DNA of 6,951 nt from Candidatus Moranbacteria bacterium RIFCSPHIGHO2_02_FULL_40_12b (GCA_001784725.1 MFRX01000041.1:28100-35050); one strand, 5' to 3'; shown: positions 1 to 5,370, numbered from the stretch's first letter. Made by a program: numbers and translations. Notes: generated by a model from the letters alone, not told the origin.

Positions 1-2
1 AA

Positions 3-1901
3 TTACTTTTTCTCGCCCTCGTCTTTTTTATCATCCTCCACTTCCGCGTCTTTTGGTCCTTCTTCTTTCGGCGGTTCCTTGTCCGCCGATGAGGCGGATT
101 GCGCGGCTTTGTAGAGTTTCTCGCCGATTTTTTGGGCGGATTGGGAAAGGACTTCGGTGGCTTTTTTTATCGCTTCCAAATCATCGCCATTCTTGACTTT
201 ATTGAGCTCCGCGACGGCATCTTCCACTGGTTTCTTTTCATCAGCCGTAATTTTATCCCCAGCGTCGCGCAAGGCCTTTTCGGTGGTATAGGACAAAGTG
301 TCCGCCATATTCCTCGCTTCCACCAGTTCTTTTTTCTTTTTGTCTTCTTCCGCGTGCAGATCCGCGTCTTTTTTCATTTTTTCAATTTCGTCTTTGGAAA
401 GTCCGGTGGATGCTTCAATCCGGATGGATTGTTCTTTGTTAGTGGCTTTATCTTTGGCTTTCACCGAAAGTATTCCGTTGGCGTCAATGTCAAAAGTCAC
501 TTCCACTTGCGGAATGCCGCGCGGAGACGGAGGAATGCCGTCAAGAATAAATCTCCCTAAAGTTTTATTATCAGCGGCCATTTCCCGCTCCCCTTGCAGA
601 ACATGAATCTCCACGCTTGGCTGGTTGTCAGCCGCGGTGGAAAATATCTGCGATTTCATTGTCGGCACGGTGGTGTTTCTGTTAATTAAAGCCGTTCTCA
701 CTCCTCCTAAAGTTTCAATTCCCAGCGTCAGCGGCGTCACATCTAAAAGCAAAACATCTTTCACGTCGCCCTGTAAAACTCCTCCTTGGATCGCGGCGCC
801 CAGCGCCACCACTTCGTCGGGATTGACGGTAATATTGGTTTTTTTTCCGAAAAATTTTTCCACGGTTTGCAAAACTAAAGGCATCCTCGTCATTCCACCG
901 ACCATTATCACTTCATTGATGTCTTTCGTTTCCATTTTCGCGTCGGTGAGCGCTTTCTTCATCGGCTCCAGTGTCTTCTCCACTAAATCGCCGACCAACT
1001 CCTCCAATTTCGCCCGCGTCATTTTCATCACCATATGCTTCGGCCCGCTTGAGTCGCTGGTGATGAACGGCTGATTGATTTCCGTTTCCATCGCGGTGGA
1101 CAGCTCAATCTTGGCTTTTTCCGCCGCCTCTTTGATTCTCTGGAGCGCCAGCGGATCTTTGGAAAGATCTATCCCCTCCTGCTTTTTAAATTCGCTGATT
1201 ATCCAATGGATTATTACCTGGTCAAAATCGTCGCCTCCCAAATGGGTGTCTCCGTTAGTGGATTTCACTTCCACCGTATCGTCGCCGATTTCCAAAATGG
1301 AAATATCGTAAGTTCCGCCTCCCAGATCGTAGACGGCGATTTTTTCCTCTTTTTTCTTATTGAATCCGTAAGCCAGCGCGGCCGCCGTTGGTTCATTGAT
1401 GATTCTCTTGACCGAAAATCCCGCGATCTCCCCCGCTTCCTTGGTGGCTTTTCTCTGCGAGTCGTCAAAATACGCCGGAACAGTGATTACCGCTTCGGTT
1501 ATTTTTTCTCCCAGTTTTTCTTCCGCGTCGGCTTTTAATTTTCCGAGGATCATTGCGGAAATTTCCTGCGGAGTATAATCCCGCCCGCCCATTTCCACCA
1601 CTACGCCCTCGCCAGCTTGCTTGATTTTGTATGGGAGCGTTTTAACGTCTTTTTGCACTTCGTCGGCGGAAAAATGCCGCCCAATGAGCCGTTTGATGGA
1701 AAACAAAGTGTTTCCCGGATTGGTGACGGCTTGGCGCTTGGCTAGAAGCCCCACCAGCCGCTCATTTCCTTTGGAAATGGCGACCATTGAAGGAGTGGTT
1801 CTCGCCCCTTCCTTATTTTCGACGATTGTCGGCTTCCCGGCTTCTATCACCGCCATCGCGGAGTTGGTAGTGCCGAGATCGATGCCTAGGATTTTAGACA
1901 T
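3..1901 (-). CDS. dnaK: Molecular chaperone DnaK (Hsp70)
   Basis: ATP-dependent cytosolic Hsp70 that binds exposed hydrophobic peptides and works with DnaJ and the exchange factor GrpE. Seen: 632 residues, a complete and usual length. The nucleotide-binding domain covers about 1-380, with GIDLGTTNS at 6-14, DLGGGTYD at 192-199, HLGGDDFD at 220-227 and VGGMTR at 334-339 (Met where Ser is common). The interdomain linker VLLLDVTPL lies at 383-391, the substrate-binding beta domain runs to about 500, and a helical lid leads to a Lys/Glu/Asp-rich tail. The ATG at 1901 begins the canonical N-terminus. No SD precedes it; upstream is only an A-rich stretch. The spacer has no CIRCE, unlike that of hrcA. 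The stop lies 2 bases from the window edge, so a following dnaJ could not be seen. The product call is certain. Confidence 0.98.
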   Translation of the reverse strand: MSKILGIDLGTTNSAMAVIEAGKPTIVENKEGARTTPSMVAISKGNERLVGLLAKRQAVTNPGNTLFSIKRLIGRHFSADEVQKDVKTLPYKIKQAGEGVVVEMGGRDYTPQEISAMILGKLKADAEEKLGEKITEAVITVPAYFDDSQRKATKEAGEIAGFSVKRIINEPTAAALAYGFNKKKEEKIAVYDLGGGTYDISILEIGDDTVEVKSTNGDTHLGGDDFDQVIIHWIISEFKKQEGIDLSKDPLALQRIKEAAEKAKIELSTAMETEINQPFITSDSSGPKHMVMKMTRAKLEELVGDLVEKTLEPMKKALTDAKMETKDINEVIMVGGMTRMPLVLQTVEKFFGKKTNITVNPDEVVALGAAIQGGVLQGDVKDVLLLDVTPLTLGIETLGGVRTALINRNTTVPTMKSQIFSTAADNQPSVEIHVLQGEREMAADNKTLGRFILDGIPPSPRGIPQVEVTFDIDANGILSVKAKDKATNKEQSIRIEASTGLSKDEIEKMKKDADLHAEEDKKKKELVEARNMADTLSYTTEKALRDAGDKITADEKKPVEDAVAELNKVKNGDDLEAIKKATEVLSQSAQKIGEKLYKAAQSASSADKEPPKEEGPKDAEVEDDKKDEGEKK

Positions 1902-1917
1902 ATTATTTTTGTAGGCA

Positions 1918-1923
1918 ATTATA
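1918..1923 (-). promoter_or_regulatory. Probable dnaK -10 box (TATAAT)
   Basis: A perfect TATAAT on the minus strand places transcription start near 1911, about 10 bases before the dnaK ATG. This would give a very short leader without SD. The -35 region is poor (GGTATT at 17-bp spacing). A 5-bp inverted repeat, TAGCG(7)CGCTA at 1922-1938, overlaps the -10 and could be an operator. That is inference only. Confidence 0.5.
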
Positions 1924-1970
1924 GCGTTTTGCGCGCTAAAAATACCTTAATTAAAAAAATTTAGCTTATT

Positions 1971-1998
1971 AATTTCTAATTTCCAATTTCTAATTTCT
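1971..1998. repeat. AATTTCT tandem repeat, 4 units
   Basis: Four 7-bp units (AATTTCT, AATTTCC, AATTTCT, AATTTCT) stand in tandem in the dnaK/gene A spacer. Related words in inverted sense (ATTAGATATTAGGAATTAG) lie at about 2057-2075. The rest of the 1902-2180 spacer is AT-rich and holds only the two divergent promoters. Confidence 0.75.
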
Positions 1999-2104
1999 AA
2001 TCAAATCCTAATGACTAAATGATTGAATTTCCAAAATTTAGACATTTTTAATTTTATTAGATATTAGGAATTAGTAATTGGTAATTTTGCGCGCAGCGCT
2101 TGGC

Positions 2105-2133
2105 TTGACATTAAGCCCGCATTATGCTAATTT
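2105..2133 (+). promoter_or_regulatory. Sigma70-type promoter of the small gene A/B cassette
   Basis: A perfect -35 TTGACA (2105-2110), a 17-bp spacer and -10 TAATTT (2128-2133) preceded by an extended TGC (2125-2127). Start is expected near 2140, giving a leader of about 40 bases with a strong SD. It is among the best promoters in the window and serves only the cassette, since dnaK is divergent. Confidence 0.8.
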
Positions 2134-2165
2134 ATCGGCATCGTTATCTTAAAAATCTATAATTT

Positions 2166-2173
2166 AAAGGAGG
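2166..2173 (+). promoter_or_regulatory. Strong Shine-Dalgarno site of gene A
   Basis: AAAGGAGG sits 7 bases before the ATG at 2181. This spacing favours ATG 2181 over the in-frame TTG at 2178 (spacing 4). The site is fully complementary to CCTCCTTT in the cassette's own 3' region (2647-2654). Confidence 0.85.
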
Positions 2174-2180
2174 ATTTTTG

Positions 2181-2414
2181 ATGGTGAAAGCATTTCTAGT
2201 TGTGAGTTGTTCCGATGTCGTAAAGGCGAGAAATAAATTGTTTTCTCTCGCACTGGATTGCAAAAATGACGATCTTAAGGACTTAGCAGTAAAACTTACC
2301 AAACAAATGCGGGAGAATAGGCTAAAAGGAGAACTTATTGTTGACTATAATCTTTGGAATAAATTAACATCTTTACTTCAGAGAATCCCACAGGAGGTAA
2401 AATATGCTGGATGA
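2181..2414 (+). CDS. Small hypothetical protein, gene A (77 aa)
   Basis: I do not recognise this family. It is a soluble, basic, helix-rich protein of 77 residues with a hydrophobic start (MVKAFLVVSCSD), a central charged region (NDDLKDLAVKLTKQMRENRLKGE) and an amphipathic C-terminal part (LWNKLTSLLQRI). It has no signal peptide or membrane segment, and single Cys residues in SCSD and LDCK. ATG 2181 is chosen for its SD at 2166-2173. It is the first gene of a two-gene unit: its last 11 bases overlap gene B, whose SD lies inside gene A, so translation is probably coupled. The unit is antisense to the flanking heat-shock genes and has its own promoter and terminator. Coding potential is supported by the promoter, SD and overlap. 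Function is unknown; the two-small-gene layout resembles toxin-antitoxin pairs but no such family is visible. Confidence 0.75.
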   Translation: MVKAFLVVSCSDVVKARNKLFSLALDCKNDDLKDLAVKLTKQMRENRLKGELIVDYNLWNKLTSLLQRIPQEVKYAG

Positions 2415-2631
2415 ATTTGAAAAAACAATCAGGGAAATACAAGATCTGAATACTACCGGACAACTTAACTCACTTACTACCTCAAAATCCTCTGTAGAAA
2501 ATCCTATTGGAAAAAAAGAAATTAAACATCTTGAAATAATTGCAAGAAATTTCTTCCAAAGAATTAGGGATTTCCAGAAAATGCATCGCCATCATTACGG
2601 GCCCAAAGGGCCTAATGCGGAGAATTACTAA
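2404..2631 (+). CDS. Small hypothetical protein, gene B (75 aa)
   Basis: I do not recognise this family. Its 75 residues show an acidic helical N-terminus (MLDEFEKTIREIQDL), a Ser/Thr/Asn-rich middle (about 16-35) and a basic, aromatic second half (IARNFFQRIRDFQ) ending in a His/Gly/Pro-rich tail with HRHH and GPKGP. The basic His-rich end could bind nucleic acid or metal, but that is a guess. The SD AGGAGGT (2392-2398) lies in the end of gene A, 5 bases before the ATG at 2404, and the genes overlap by 11 bases, so expression is likely coupled. Its tail and stop codon are built from hairpin-forming sequence: GGCCC(AAA)GGGCC at 2600-2612 and the 10-bp stem at 2618-2645. RNA structure may therefore constrain the C-terminus. 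Confidence 0.72.
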   Translation: MLDEFEKTIREIQDLNTTGQLNSLTTSKSSVENPIGKKEIKHLEIIARNFFQRIRDFQKMHRHHYGPKGPNAENY

Positions 2632-2645
2632 CGACTAATTCTCCG
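2618..2645 (+). promoter_or_regulatory. RNA hairpin spanning the gene B stop codon
   Basis: A perfect 10-bp stem, CGGAGAATTA (2618-2627) with TAATTCTCCG (2636-2645), closes an 8-nt loop holding most of the UAA stop. No U-tract follows, so it is not a terminator. Its arms share GAGAATT and AATTCTC with the downstream terminator stem, which allows an alternative mutually exclusive pairing (2620-2626 with 2670-2676). Confidence 0.7.
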
Positions 2646-2654
2646 ACCTCCTTT
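2646..2654 (+). promoter_or_regulatory. Anti-Shine-Dalgarno-like segment in the cassette 3' region
   Basis: ACCTCCTTT, continuing CTAA, is the sequence of the 16S rRNA 3' tail of many bacteria. It lies unpaired between two hairpins. It is complementary to the SDs of gene A (8 of 8) and gene B (7 of 7). A regulatory role is inferred. The complementary strand reads AAAGGAGGT but no start codon follows at a usable distance. Confidence 0.5.
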
Positions 2655-2656
2655 CT

Positions 2657-2694
2657 AATCCCCAGAGAGAATTCTCTTTGGGGATTTAATTTTT
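2657..2694 (+). terminator. Rho-independent terminator of the A/B cassette
   Basis: AATCCCC (2657-2663) pairs with GGGGATT (2680-2686). Inner bases continue the stem to about the EcoRI-like centre GAATTC, with one G-U pair. TTTTT follows at 2690-2694. The T-tract is on the plus side only, so it ends gene B transcription rather than grpE. Confidence 0.85.
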
Positions 2695-2703
2695 CAAAAA
2701 ACT

Positions 2704-2803
2704 ATCTTATTAGCTTTTTAGGAATTAGCTTATTAGCTTCTTAGAAAAAATTTCATAAAAAAACAAAAAGCTACAAGCTAACAAGCTAACGCCTAAGAAG
2801 CTA
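2704..2803. repeat. TTAGCTT/AAGCTAA word array, inverted
   Basis: TTAGCTT-type words lie at 2709-2744 and their inverse (AAGCTAAC repeats) at 2769-2803. The 11-bp arms TAGCTTCTTAG (2734-2744) and CTAAGAAGCTA (2793-2803) are exact inverse copies. The grpE stop codon (2801-2803) is part of the right arm. A long hairpin could form past grpE, but no classic minus-strand terminator is visible. Confidence 0.7.
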
Positions 2804-3781
2804 GCTTACTATTACTTTCGCCGGGCGGATCACTTTTTCCCCGCCTCGCGTCGACGTAGCGTCTTCACGAGTCGAGGCAGGTCCAATCTTATATCCCTTG
2901 CTTAATACTTTACTAATTTTATTCGTGCCATTCGGATGTTCATTCGTATCATTCGCATCGCTTTTCACAGCTTCGTGAATTTCCGGATCAAATTCATCCC
3001 CCTCTTTTACTTCCATTTCTTCCACTCCGTTTTCTTTCAAAACATTTTCCAGTTGTTTCTGGATGTGCATAATGCCCACCACCCATGGATCATTTTTCTG
3101 GCCTTCCGGAATATGGCCGGTGGAGGCGTGAAAATTATCCAGCACTGGCAAAATCTGCATTATTAAATCCTGGGAAGCAAACCTTGCAAAGTCCTTTTGC
3201 GCTTGCGATTGCTGCTTTTTGTAGTTTTCAAAATCCGCTTGAGCTCGCTTCCAGCCGTTAAGGTATTCTTGCTCCTTTTCTATTTTATTTTTTTCTAAAT
3301 AATTTTTTATTAAACTGATCTTTTCTTGATCATCTTTGCCTCTTTTTTCTTGCCGATATCCATCCCTTAACATAAACTCATACACGCATAGATATTGCTC
3401 CGGAGAAAGTTCTCTGAATTTTACTCCATTTATTTCCGTAACTTTTAGTTCCTCCGGATTTATATTAGACATATCTTTCAAATCTTTTTCATTACCAAAA
3501 GCAACAATTTTATTTTCCCTTTCAAATTCATGCTCTTTTTCATCTTTAAGGTTAAACCTAATTTTTTCCATTAAACTAATTGCTTTCCTCCAATCCTTAG
3601 TTATTATATTTCCAGGAACTAAAAAATCAATATCGCTCGCTTCTTTGAACTCTCCAATAACCATACATAAACCCAAAGAGCCATAAAGAATGGGAACTAT
3701 ATCCTCCTTATTCAACTCCTTGGCAACTTCCAAAAAAATTTCAAACTTTTTTTTATTAAGATTTAATTTTATGTTTTTCAT
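2801..3781 (-). CDS. grpE: GrpE with N-terminal nucleotidyltransferase-like domain (fusion)
   Basis: GrpE is the nucleotide-exchange factor that releases ADP from DnaK. Seen: 326 residues in two parts. Residues about 1-164 look like a stand-alone nucleotidyltransferase-fold protein: YGSLG at 33-37 and SDID at 49-52 give the GS...DxD pattern, with PEQYLCVYEFMLRD at 127-140. Residues about 165-326 are GrpE: KRAQADFENYKK at 178-189, LPVLDNF at 211-217, the ILPVLDNF helix, HEAV at 269-272 and VIRPAKVIVS at 317-326. GrpE's usual long N-terminal coiled coil is nearly absent. A 14-residue insertion (301-314) replaces the tight GYKxGxxVIRP turn. By hand count the first part is about 29% GC (3421-3660) against about 43% for 3001-3240. 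The ATG at 3781 follows the hrcA stop by 8 bases, with no SD. I found no internal start for a separate GrpE. The GrpE call is secure; the N-terminal activity is inferred from fold pattern. Confidence 0.92.
   Translation of the reverse strand: MKNIKLNLNKKKFEIFLEVAKELNKEDIVPILYGSLGLCMVIGEFKEASDIDFLVPGNIITKDWRKAISLMEKIRFNLKDEKEHEFERENKIVAFGNEKDLKDMSNINPEELKVTEINGVKFRELSPEQYLCVYEFMLRDGYRQEKRGKDDQEKISLIKNYLEKNKIEKEQEYLNGWKRAQADFENYKKQQSQAQKDFARFASQDLIMQILPVLDNFHASTGHIPEGQKNDPWVVGIMHIQKQLENVLKENGVEEMEVKEGDEFDPEIHEAVKSDANDTNEHPNGTNKISKVLSKGYKIGPASTREDATSTRGGEKVIRPAKVIVS
2840..2881. repeat. 42-nt palindromic element inserted in frame in grpE
   Basis: Imperfect palindrome with arms GCCTCG (2843-2848) and CGAGGC (2873-2878), TCG/CGA inner pairs, and a nested GACG(TAG)CGTC hairpin at 2853-2863. 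It is exactly 14 codons (residues 301-314, rich in Ser, Thr, Arg, Ala), placed where other GrpE proteins run directly from GYKxG into xxVIRPAKV. It is GC-rich in a moderate-GC gene. It resembles in behaviour the in-frame palindromic elements of Rickettsia; no homology is claimed. Confidence 0.75.
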
Positions 3782-3783
3782 TT

Positions 3784-3811
3784 TACTAGTTACAAGTTAC
3801 TGATTACTAAT
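3784..3811. repeat. AGTTAC/AGTAA word repeat at the hrcA-grpE junction
   Basis: Degenerate words ACTAGTTAC, AAGTTACTG and ATTACTAAT fill the hrcA 3' end and the 8-base gap to grpE. The last five or so HrcA codons and its stop come from these words, suggesting the original stop was lost and replaced. Confidence 0.55.
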
Positions 3812-4527
3812 ATTATTACAACCGAACTGCTTAAAATTTTCTTCAAATATTCCAAAAGCGATTTGTTCTTGGCGTATTTCATCCGCTTGGAACCGATAAT
3901 CGCCAGTACTCCTTTTTCGCCTTTTTTAGTTTTGTAAGGCGAGACAACCATGGAACAATTGGAAATTTCCTTGATCGGGTTTTCTTTTCCGATGAAAATT
4001 TTAGTTTCTCCTTCTTTAACCTGCTTCAAAATCGTATCAATATTTTCATCAATGTAATCCAGCGCTTCCGCCACCTTGCAGAATTCATCCACTTCCTTGA
4101 ATTCCGGATTGTCTAATAATTCGCGAATTCCGAATTCGGAGAAGTCCTTTTCTAGGCGGTTGATGGCAAAACTGCCTGTAAAAGATGAAAGAAGTTTGGC
4201 CGTCGTGCGCGACAAGCGATTGTGCTGGGCTTTCAATTTTAAAAGTTCCGCTTGCATTCGTTTTTGCTCCATTAAAGAAAGTTCTTGATCTTTCATTATT
4301 TCTTCCACGAAATATTTGTAGCCCTTATCGGTCGGAATGCGCCCGGCGCTGATGTGGGGCTGATGGAGATAGCCGTCTTTTTCCAGTTTGGTCATATCAT
4401 TCCTGATGGTCGCTGAACTCACGCCTTTCAGATATTTTTCCGCCACGGCTTCGCTTGATACCGCCACGGCGGTATTGGTGTATTTTTCAACGACGGCAGA
4501 TAGGATTTTTTGCTGTCTGGAGTTCAT
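3790..4527 (-). CDS. hrcA: Heat-inducible transcription repressor HrcA, compact form
   Basis: DNA-binding repressor that binds CIRCE and is relieved on heat stress as GroE or unfolded proteins compete. Seen: 245 residues against about 340 in the classic family. The N-terminal winged helix (1-75) carries VSSATIRNDM at 36-45 and GYLHQPHISAGRIPTDKGY at 52-70, the family's hallmark. A helical segment (77-120) follows, then the C-terminal GAF-like end with IGKENP at 179-184, CSMVVSPY at 191-198 and GVLAIIGSKRMKYAK at 206-220. Between about 120 and 130 the classic middle section, including the inserted dimerization region, seems missing. The tail after ILSSS is unusual and repeat-derived. ATG 4527 starts the canonical N-terminus; only a weak AGGA lies 10 bases upstream. 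It is first in an operon with grpE, 8 bases away, and autoregulated through the CIRCE at 4578-4604. Confidence 0.95.
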   Translation of the reverse strand: MNSRQQKILSAVVEKYTNTAVAVSSEAVAEKYLKGVSSATIRNDMTKLEKDGYLHQPHISAGRIPTDKGYKYFVEEIMKDQELSLMEQKRMQAELLKLKAQHNRLSRTTAKLLSSFTGSFAINRLEKDFSEFGIRELLDNPEFKEVDEFCKVAEALDYIDENIDTILKQVKEGETKIFIGKENPIKEISNCSMVVSPYKTKKGEKGVLAIIGSKRMKYAKNKSLLEYLKKILSSSVVIILVISNL

Positions 4528-4542
4528 ATGATTTATATCCTG

Positions 4543-4574
4543 ATATCTTAATATCTTAATATCATAATATCATA
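4543..4574. repeat. 8-bp tandem repeat in the hrcA leader
   Basis: Four units: ATATCTTA twice, then ATATCATA twice, between CIRCE and the hrcA start. They lie in the untranslated leader (start about 4602, ATG 4527) and include no SD. Confidence 0.8.
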
Positions 4575-4577
4575 TAA

Positions 4578-4604
4578 TTAGCAGTCGTCAAGTCCGAGTG
4601 CTAA
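4578..4604 (-). promoter_or_regulatory. CIRCE operator (HrcA binding site)
   Basis: TTAGCAGTC, 9 bases, GAGTGCTAA. This matches the CIRCE consensus TTAGCACTC-N9-GAGTGCTAA at 17 of 18 arm positions, with G for C at 4584. It overlaps the expected transcription start (about 4602) of hrcA, so bound HrcA would block initiation. This is the only CIRCE in the window. Confidence 0.95.
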
Positions 4605-4608
4605 TCCA

Positions 4609-4637
4609 ATAATAAGGTAGATTAATCTTAATGTCAA
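4609..4637 (-). promoter_or_regulatory. hrcA-grpE promoter
   Basis: On the minus strand, TTGACA (4637-4632), a 17-bp spacer and TATTAT (4614-4609). It is a near-consensus housekeeping promoter with CIRCE directly downstream, the expected layout for HrcA control. The -35 box abuts the upstream operon's terminator T-tract. Confidence 0.88.
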
Positions 4638-4638
4638 T

Positions 4639-4670
4639 AAAAAAAGGGTGCTGGATTTCAGACACCCTTT
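4639..4670 (-). terminator. Rho-independent terminator of the yidD-side operon
   Basis: Read on the minus strand: AAAGGGTG (4670-4663), a bulged base, CTG(5)CAG, then CACCCTTT (4650-4643), ending in seven T (4645-4639). It begins 5 bases past the stop of the 108-aa gene and insulates the hrcA promoter from readthrough. Confidence 0.9.
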
Positions 4671-4675
4671 ATTAC

Positions 4676-5002
4676 TTAACCGATAAAACATTGGTGGTAG
4701 CATTGCATTGAACAAATCACTTTCTTATCATCAGTAGTAGCCAATCCCCCATGATATACAATATTCCTAACTTCTTCCTGTTTAGCTGTCTGGTCTAATA
4801 CTTTGCAATAAACATGAAAATTACTGCCATGAATTTTTACCGCTATGGATTCCGGCTCTTGAATTTCTTTTTTGTGGCGTATATATGAGCCCATTTCAGA
4901 AAAAGGATACCTGCCGGTCAGCAAAGATTTTGTTTCTTTCCTTTTTGCTTCATCGAGAATTTTTGGGGTCCACGGCGCCCCATAAAGATTGTCTTTGGCC
5001 AT
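4676..5002 (-). CDS. Hypothetical protein with C-terminal Cys cluster (108 aa)
   Basis: I do not recognise this family. The N-terminal half is charged, with Trp11 and a GRYPFSEMGSYIRHKKE stretch at 30-46. The second half alternates like beta strands (IAVKIHGSNFHVYCKVLD, 53-70; NIVYHGGLA, 80-88) and ends in a cluster of Cys97, Cys101, His103 and Cys105, with a further Cys66. The C-x3-C-x3-C spacing is not the radical-SAM C-x3-C-x2-C motif; metal binding is possible but unproven. There is no signal peptide or membrane helix. GGAGG at 5016-5020 lies 13 bases before the ATG, rather far but the only good SD. It is last in a unit with the 67-aa Cys protein (23-base gap) and is closed by the terminator at 4639-4670, which supports it being a real gene. 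Confidence 0.75.
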   Translation of the reverse strand: MAKDNLYGAPWTPKILDEAKRKETKSLLTGRYPFSEMGSYIRHKKEIQEPESIAVKIHGSNFHVYCKVLDQTAKQEEVRNIVYHGGLATTDDKKVICSMQCYHQCFIG

Positions 5003-5025
5003 AAGTTTTTCGATTCCTCCTTTTC

Positions 5026-5229
5026 TTAAAATTTTTCCGGCTCACATCTTTTGCAATTATCACATATTACACTACCCGCCACATAAAACAATCTGCGGAT
5101 ATTGTTCTCATTGGCGAAATATACTTCCCCGAGATATTCAAAAGTTTTTTCACTTGACCTTAAATTCATTGATTTTATTTTCTCGCATTCCACCACTTGC
5201 TGTAAAACACATGTTGCGCAATCAGTCAT
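5026..5229 (-). CDS. Small Cys-rich protein, putative zinc-binding (67 aa)
   Basis: I do not recognise a named family. Six cysteines sit at the two ends: C4-x2-C7 and C15 near the start, C56-x2-C59-x2-C62 near the end. Between them is a predicted strand segment (TFEYLGEVYFANENNIRRLFYVAGSVI). Paired CxxC knuckles suggest a zinc-ribbon-like fold; an Fe-S site is an alternative. No signal peptide or membrane segment. The SD GAGGTG (5239-5234) is well placed before ATG 5229. It lies 23 bases upstream of the 108-aa Cys-containing gene, so the two are probably co-transcribed and may act together. It is 127 bases downstream of yidD on the same strand with no clear terminator between, so all three may form one operon. 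A weak extended -10-like site lies in that gap but is not called. Confidence 0.72.
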   Translation of the reverse strand: MTDCATCVLQQVVECEKIKSMNLRSSEKTFEYLGEVYFANENNIRRLFYVAGSVICDNCKRCEPEKF

Positions 5230-5322
5230 TTTTCACCTCTCTCCCCTTTTTAAATTTTTAAAAAACAAAATCACAAGAACATCCAATCATTAAAACACTA
5301 GAACACGAGAGCAATAAAACAA

Positions 5323-5370
5323 ACTCTTTGCTTTCATGCTTTTATGTTTCTACGCTTTAATGTTTTAATG
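5323..5370 (-). repeat. Degenerate 8-bp tandem array, CATNAAAG type
   Basis: Six consecutive 8-mers on the minus strand from 5370 down: CATTAAAA, CATTAAAG, CGTAGAAA, CATAAAAG, CATGAAAG, CAAAGAGT. The first two encode the end of YidD (Leu-Lys-His-stop). TGTTTTAATG at 5361-5370 has an exact inverse copy at 5288-5297, suggesting a long-range inverted arrangement across the spacer. Confidence 0.75.

Noticed and set aside
99..1914. Several long open frames on the plus strand opposite dnaK
   Set aside because: They are antisense shadows of dnaK, with low-complexity Phe/Ser-rich products and no SD.
1971..1998. CRISPR array
   Set aside because: Repeats are 7 bp and contiguous, with no spacers and no cas genes nearby.
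2178..2180. TTG start for gene A
   Set aside because: The ATG at 2181 has better spacing to the SD (7 against 4 bases).
2412..2414. UGA recoding to glycine (SR1/Gracilibacteria code)
   Set aside because: UGA ends gene A and corA at sensible family or operon boundaries; readthrough is not needed anywhere.
2646..2654. Reverse strand AAAGGAGGT as SD of a minus-strand gene
   Set aside because: No ATG, GTG or TTG follows at usable distance with an open frame.
4964..5002. Radical-SAM assignment of the 108-aa protein from its Cys cluster
   Set aside because: The cluster is C-x3-C-x3-C at the C-terminus, not C-x3-C-x2-C, and the protein is far too short.
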